Source: Oligoflexales bacterium (GTDB taxonomy: Bacteria > Bdellovibrionota_B > Oligoflexia > Oligoflexales > JAGOVF01). Taken from it: 35,844 bases of DNA. The notes beneath the pieces were generated by a model. It searched no databases and was not told where the DNA came from. It saw nothing but the letters and a program-made list of their open reading frames with translations. How positions within the stretch are numbered: position 1 is the first letter of the stretch; each line of letters starts with the position of its first letter. Shown here in pieces: positions 35,696 through 35,844 of the stretch. The position numbers were made by a program, and so were the translations under genes. The DNA is taken from contig JAGOVF010000020.1 of the NCBI GenBank assembly GCA_018060885.1, positions 1 to 35,844 on the forward strand, read 5' to 3'.

Positions 35696-35844
35696 ATGAC
35701 AAAAGCAAACGAAATAACTCAAAAGAAAATCCGTGTTCGTCGCAGTCCAGAAATGATTGCAAAATTGATTCTCGAAGCCGAGAGAGCTGGCAACACTGCC
35801 GCGATTTGCCGAAGAGAAAACATAGCACCCAACCTGTTTTATCG
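35696..35844 (+). CDS. IS3-like transposase OrfA, N-terminal part (cut by window edge)
   Basis: The frame from ATG 35696 (AAGGA eight bases upstream) stays open to the edge and gives 49 complete codons. It reads MTKANEITQKKIRVRRSPEM, then an AKLILEAERAGNTAAICRRE helix pair and NIAPNLFYR. The ICRRE..IAPNLFYR segment is the helix-turn-helix of Tnp_1 (IS3-type OrfA) transposases, which binds the terminal repeats. Another family with a related HTH (for example IS66 TnpA) is possible. An overlapping frame from ATG 35677 is also open but gives a Ser/Cys/Arg-rich sequence with no domain and is treated as a shadow. Confidence 0.75.
   Translation, partial: MTKANEITQKKIRVRRSPEMIAKLILEAERAGNTAAICRRENIAPNLFY

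Larger units (their letters stand above)
35605..35844 (+). mobile_element. Left part of an IS3-like insertion sequence (boundary uncertain)
   Basis: The truncated glycosyltransferase on the left and a transposase OrfA start on the right show that an insertion sequence begins in about 35575-35650. I placed the left end at TGTGTCAA (35605) as the best guess, because many elements start with TG; the right end is outside the window, so terminal repeats cannot be compared. Confidence 0.5.

Noticed and set aside
35677-35844. Open frame from ATG 35677 with a strong SD
   Set aside because: Its translation has no recognisable domain, whereas the overlapping frame from 35696 has the transposase helix-turn-helix.

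Overview
This is an AT-rich window from a flagellated, double-membrane (Gram-negative) bacterium. Flagellar genes (fliS, fliD, motA, motB), a TamA/TamB-type outer-membrane assembly pair, many signal peptides and lipoproteins, ClpS/ClpA and B12-dependent MetH all fit a proteobacterial or deltaproteobacterial-type genome. My guess is a low-GC Bdellovibrionota/Oligoflexia-like lineage, but that is inference from gene content and style, not a measured placement. TTG starts with good Shine-Dalgarno (SD) sequences are common (DUF3025 gene, clpS, motB, purD, the TPR gene, metH). Every intergenic stretch is under 300 bases.

Left part (1-10.8 kb): fliD-fliS on the minus strand; a plus-strand GNAT acetyltransferase/DUF3025 pair that runs convergently into the 3' end of clpA; clpS-clpA (N-degron adaptor and unfoldase); motA-motB behind a recognisable promoter; then purD-maf plus a secreted protein with three copies of a two-cysteine repeat, probably one operon. 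A perfect 10-bp inverted repeat lies between purD and the divergent plus-strand operon.

Middle (11-23 kb): a plus-strand operon of a degenerate receiver/TPR protein, a TamB-like translocation protein and an unusually long Omp85 protein (TamA-like, probably six or seven POTRA domains, VRAF instead of VRGF in the barrel loop). It faces metH across a short gap that contains two DnaA-box-like sites.

Right part (23-35.8 kb) is accessory: a secreted protein with an HR-x-E motif and a Cys-rich tail; a tiny Cys/Met/His-rich exported protein with its own promoter and operator-like palindrome; a membrane histidine kinase (HAMP-PAS-HPt-ATPase, CheA-like) broken by two compensating one-base shifts; a divergent periplasmic solute-binding protein, with nested inverted repeats between the two; several lipoproteins (SH3b/PA14-like, serine-hydrolase, glycine-zipper); two small exported orphans; and a glycan-type pair (GT2 glycosyltransferase plus DUF6311-like membrane protein) whose glycosyltransferase has lost its 5' end next to an incoming insertion-sequence transposase cut by the window edge.

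No tRNA, rRNA, CRISPR array or riboswitch was recognised. I do not see a clear multi-gene novel defence or biosynthetic system. The best candidates for new biology are the three-repeat cysteine protein, the HR-x-E secreted protein, the small metal-binding-like protein with its operator, and the nested inverted repeats beside the interrupted kinase.
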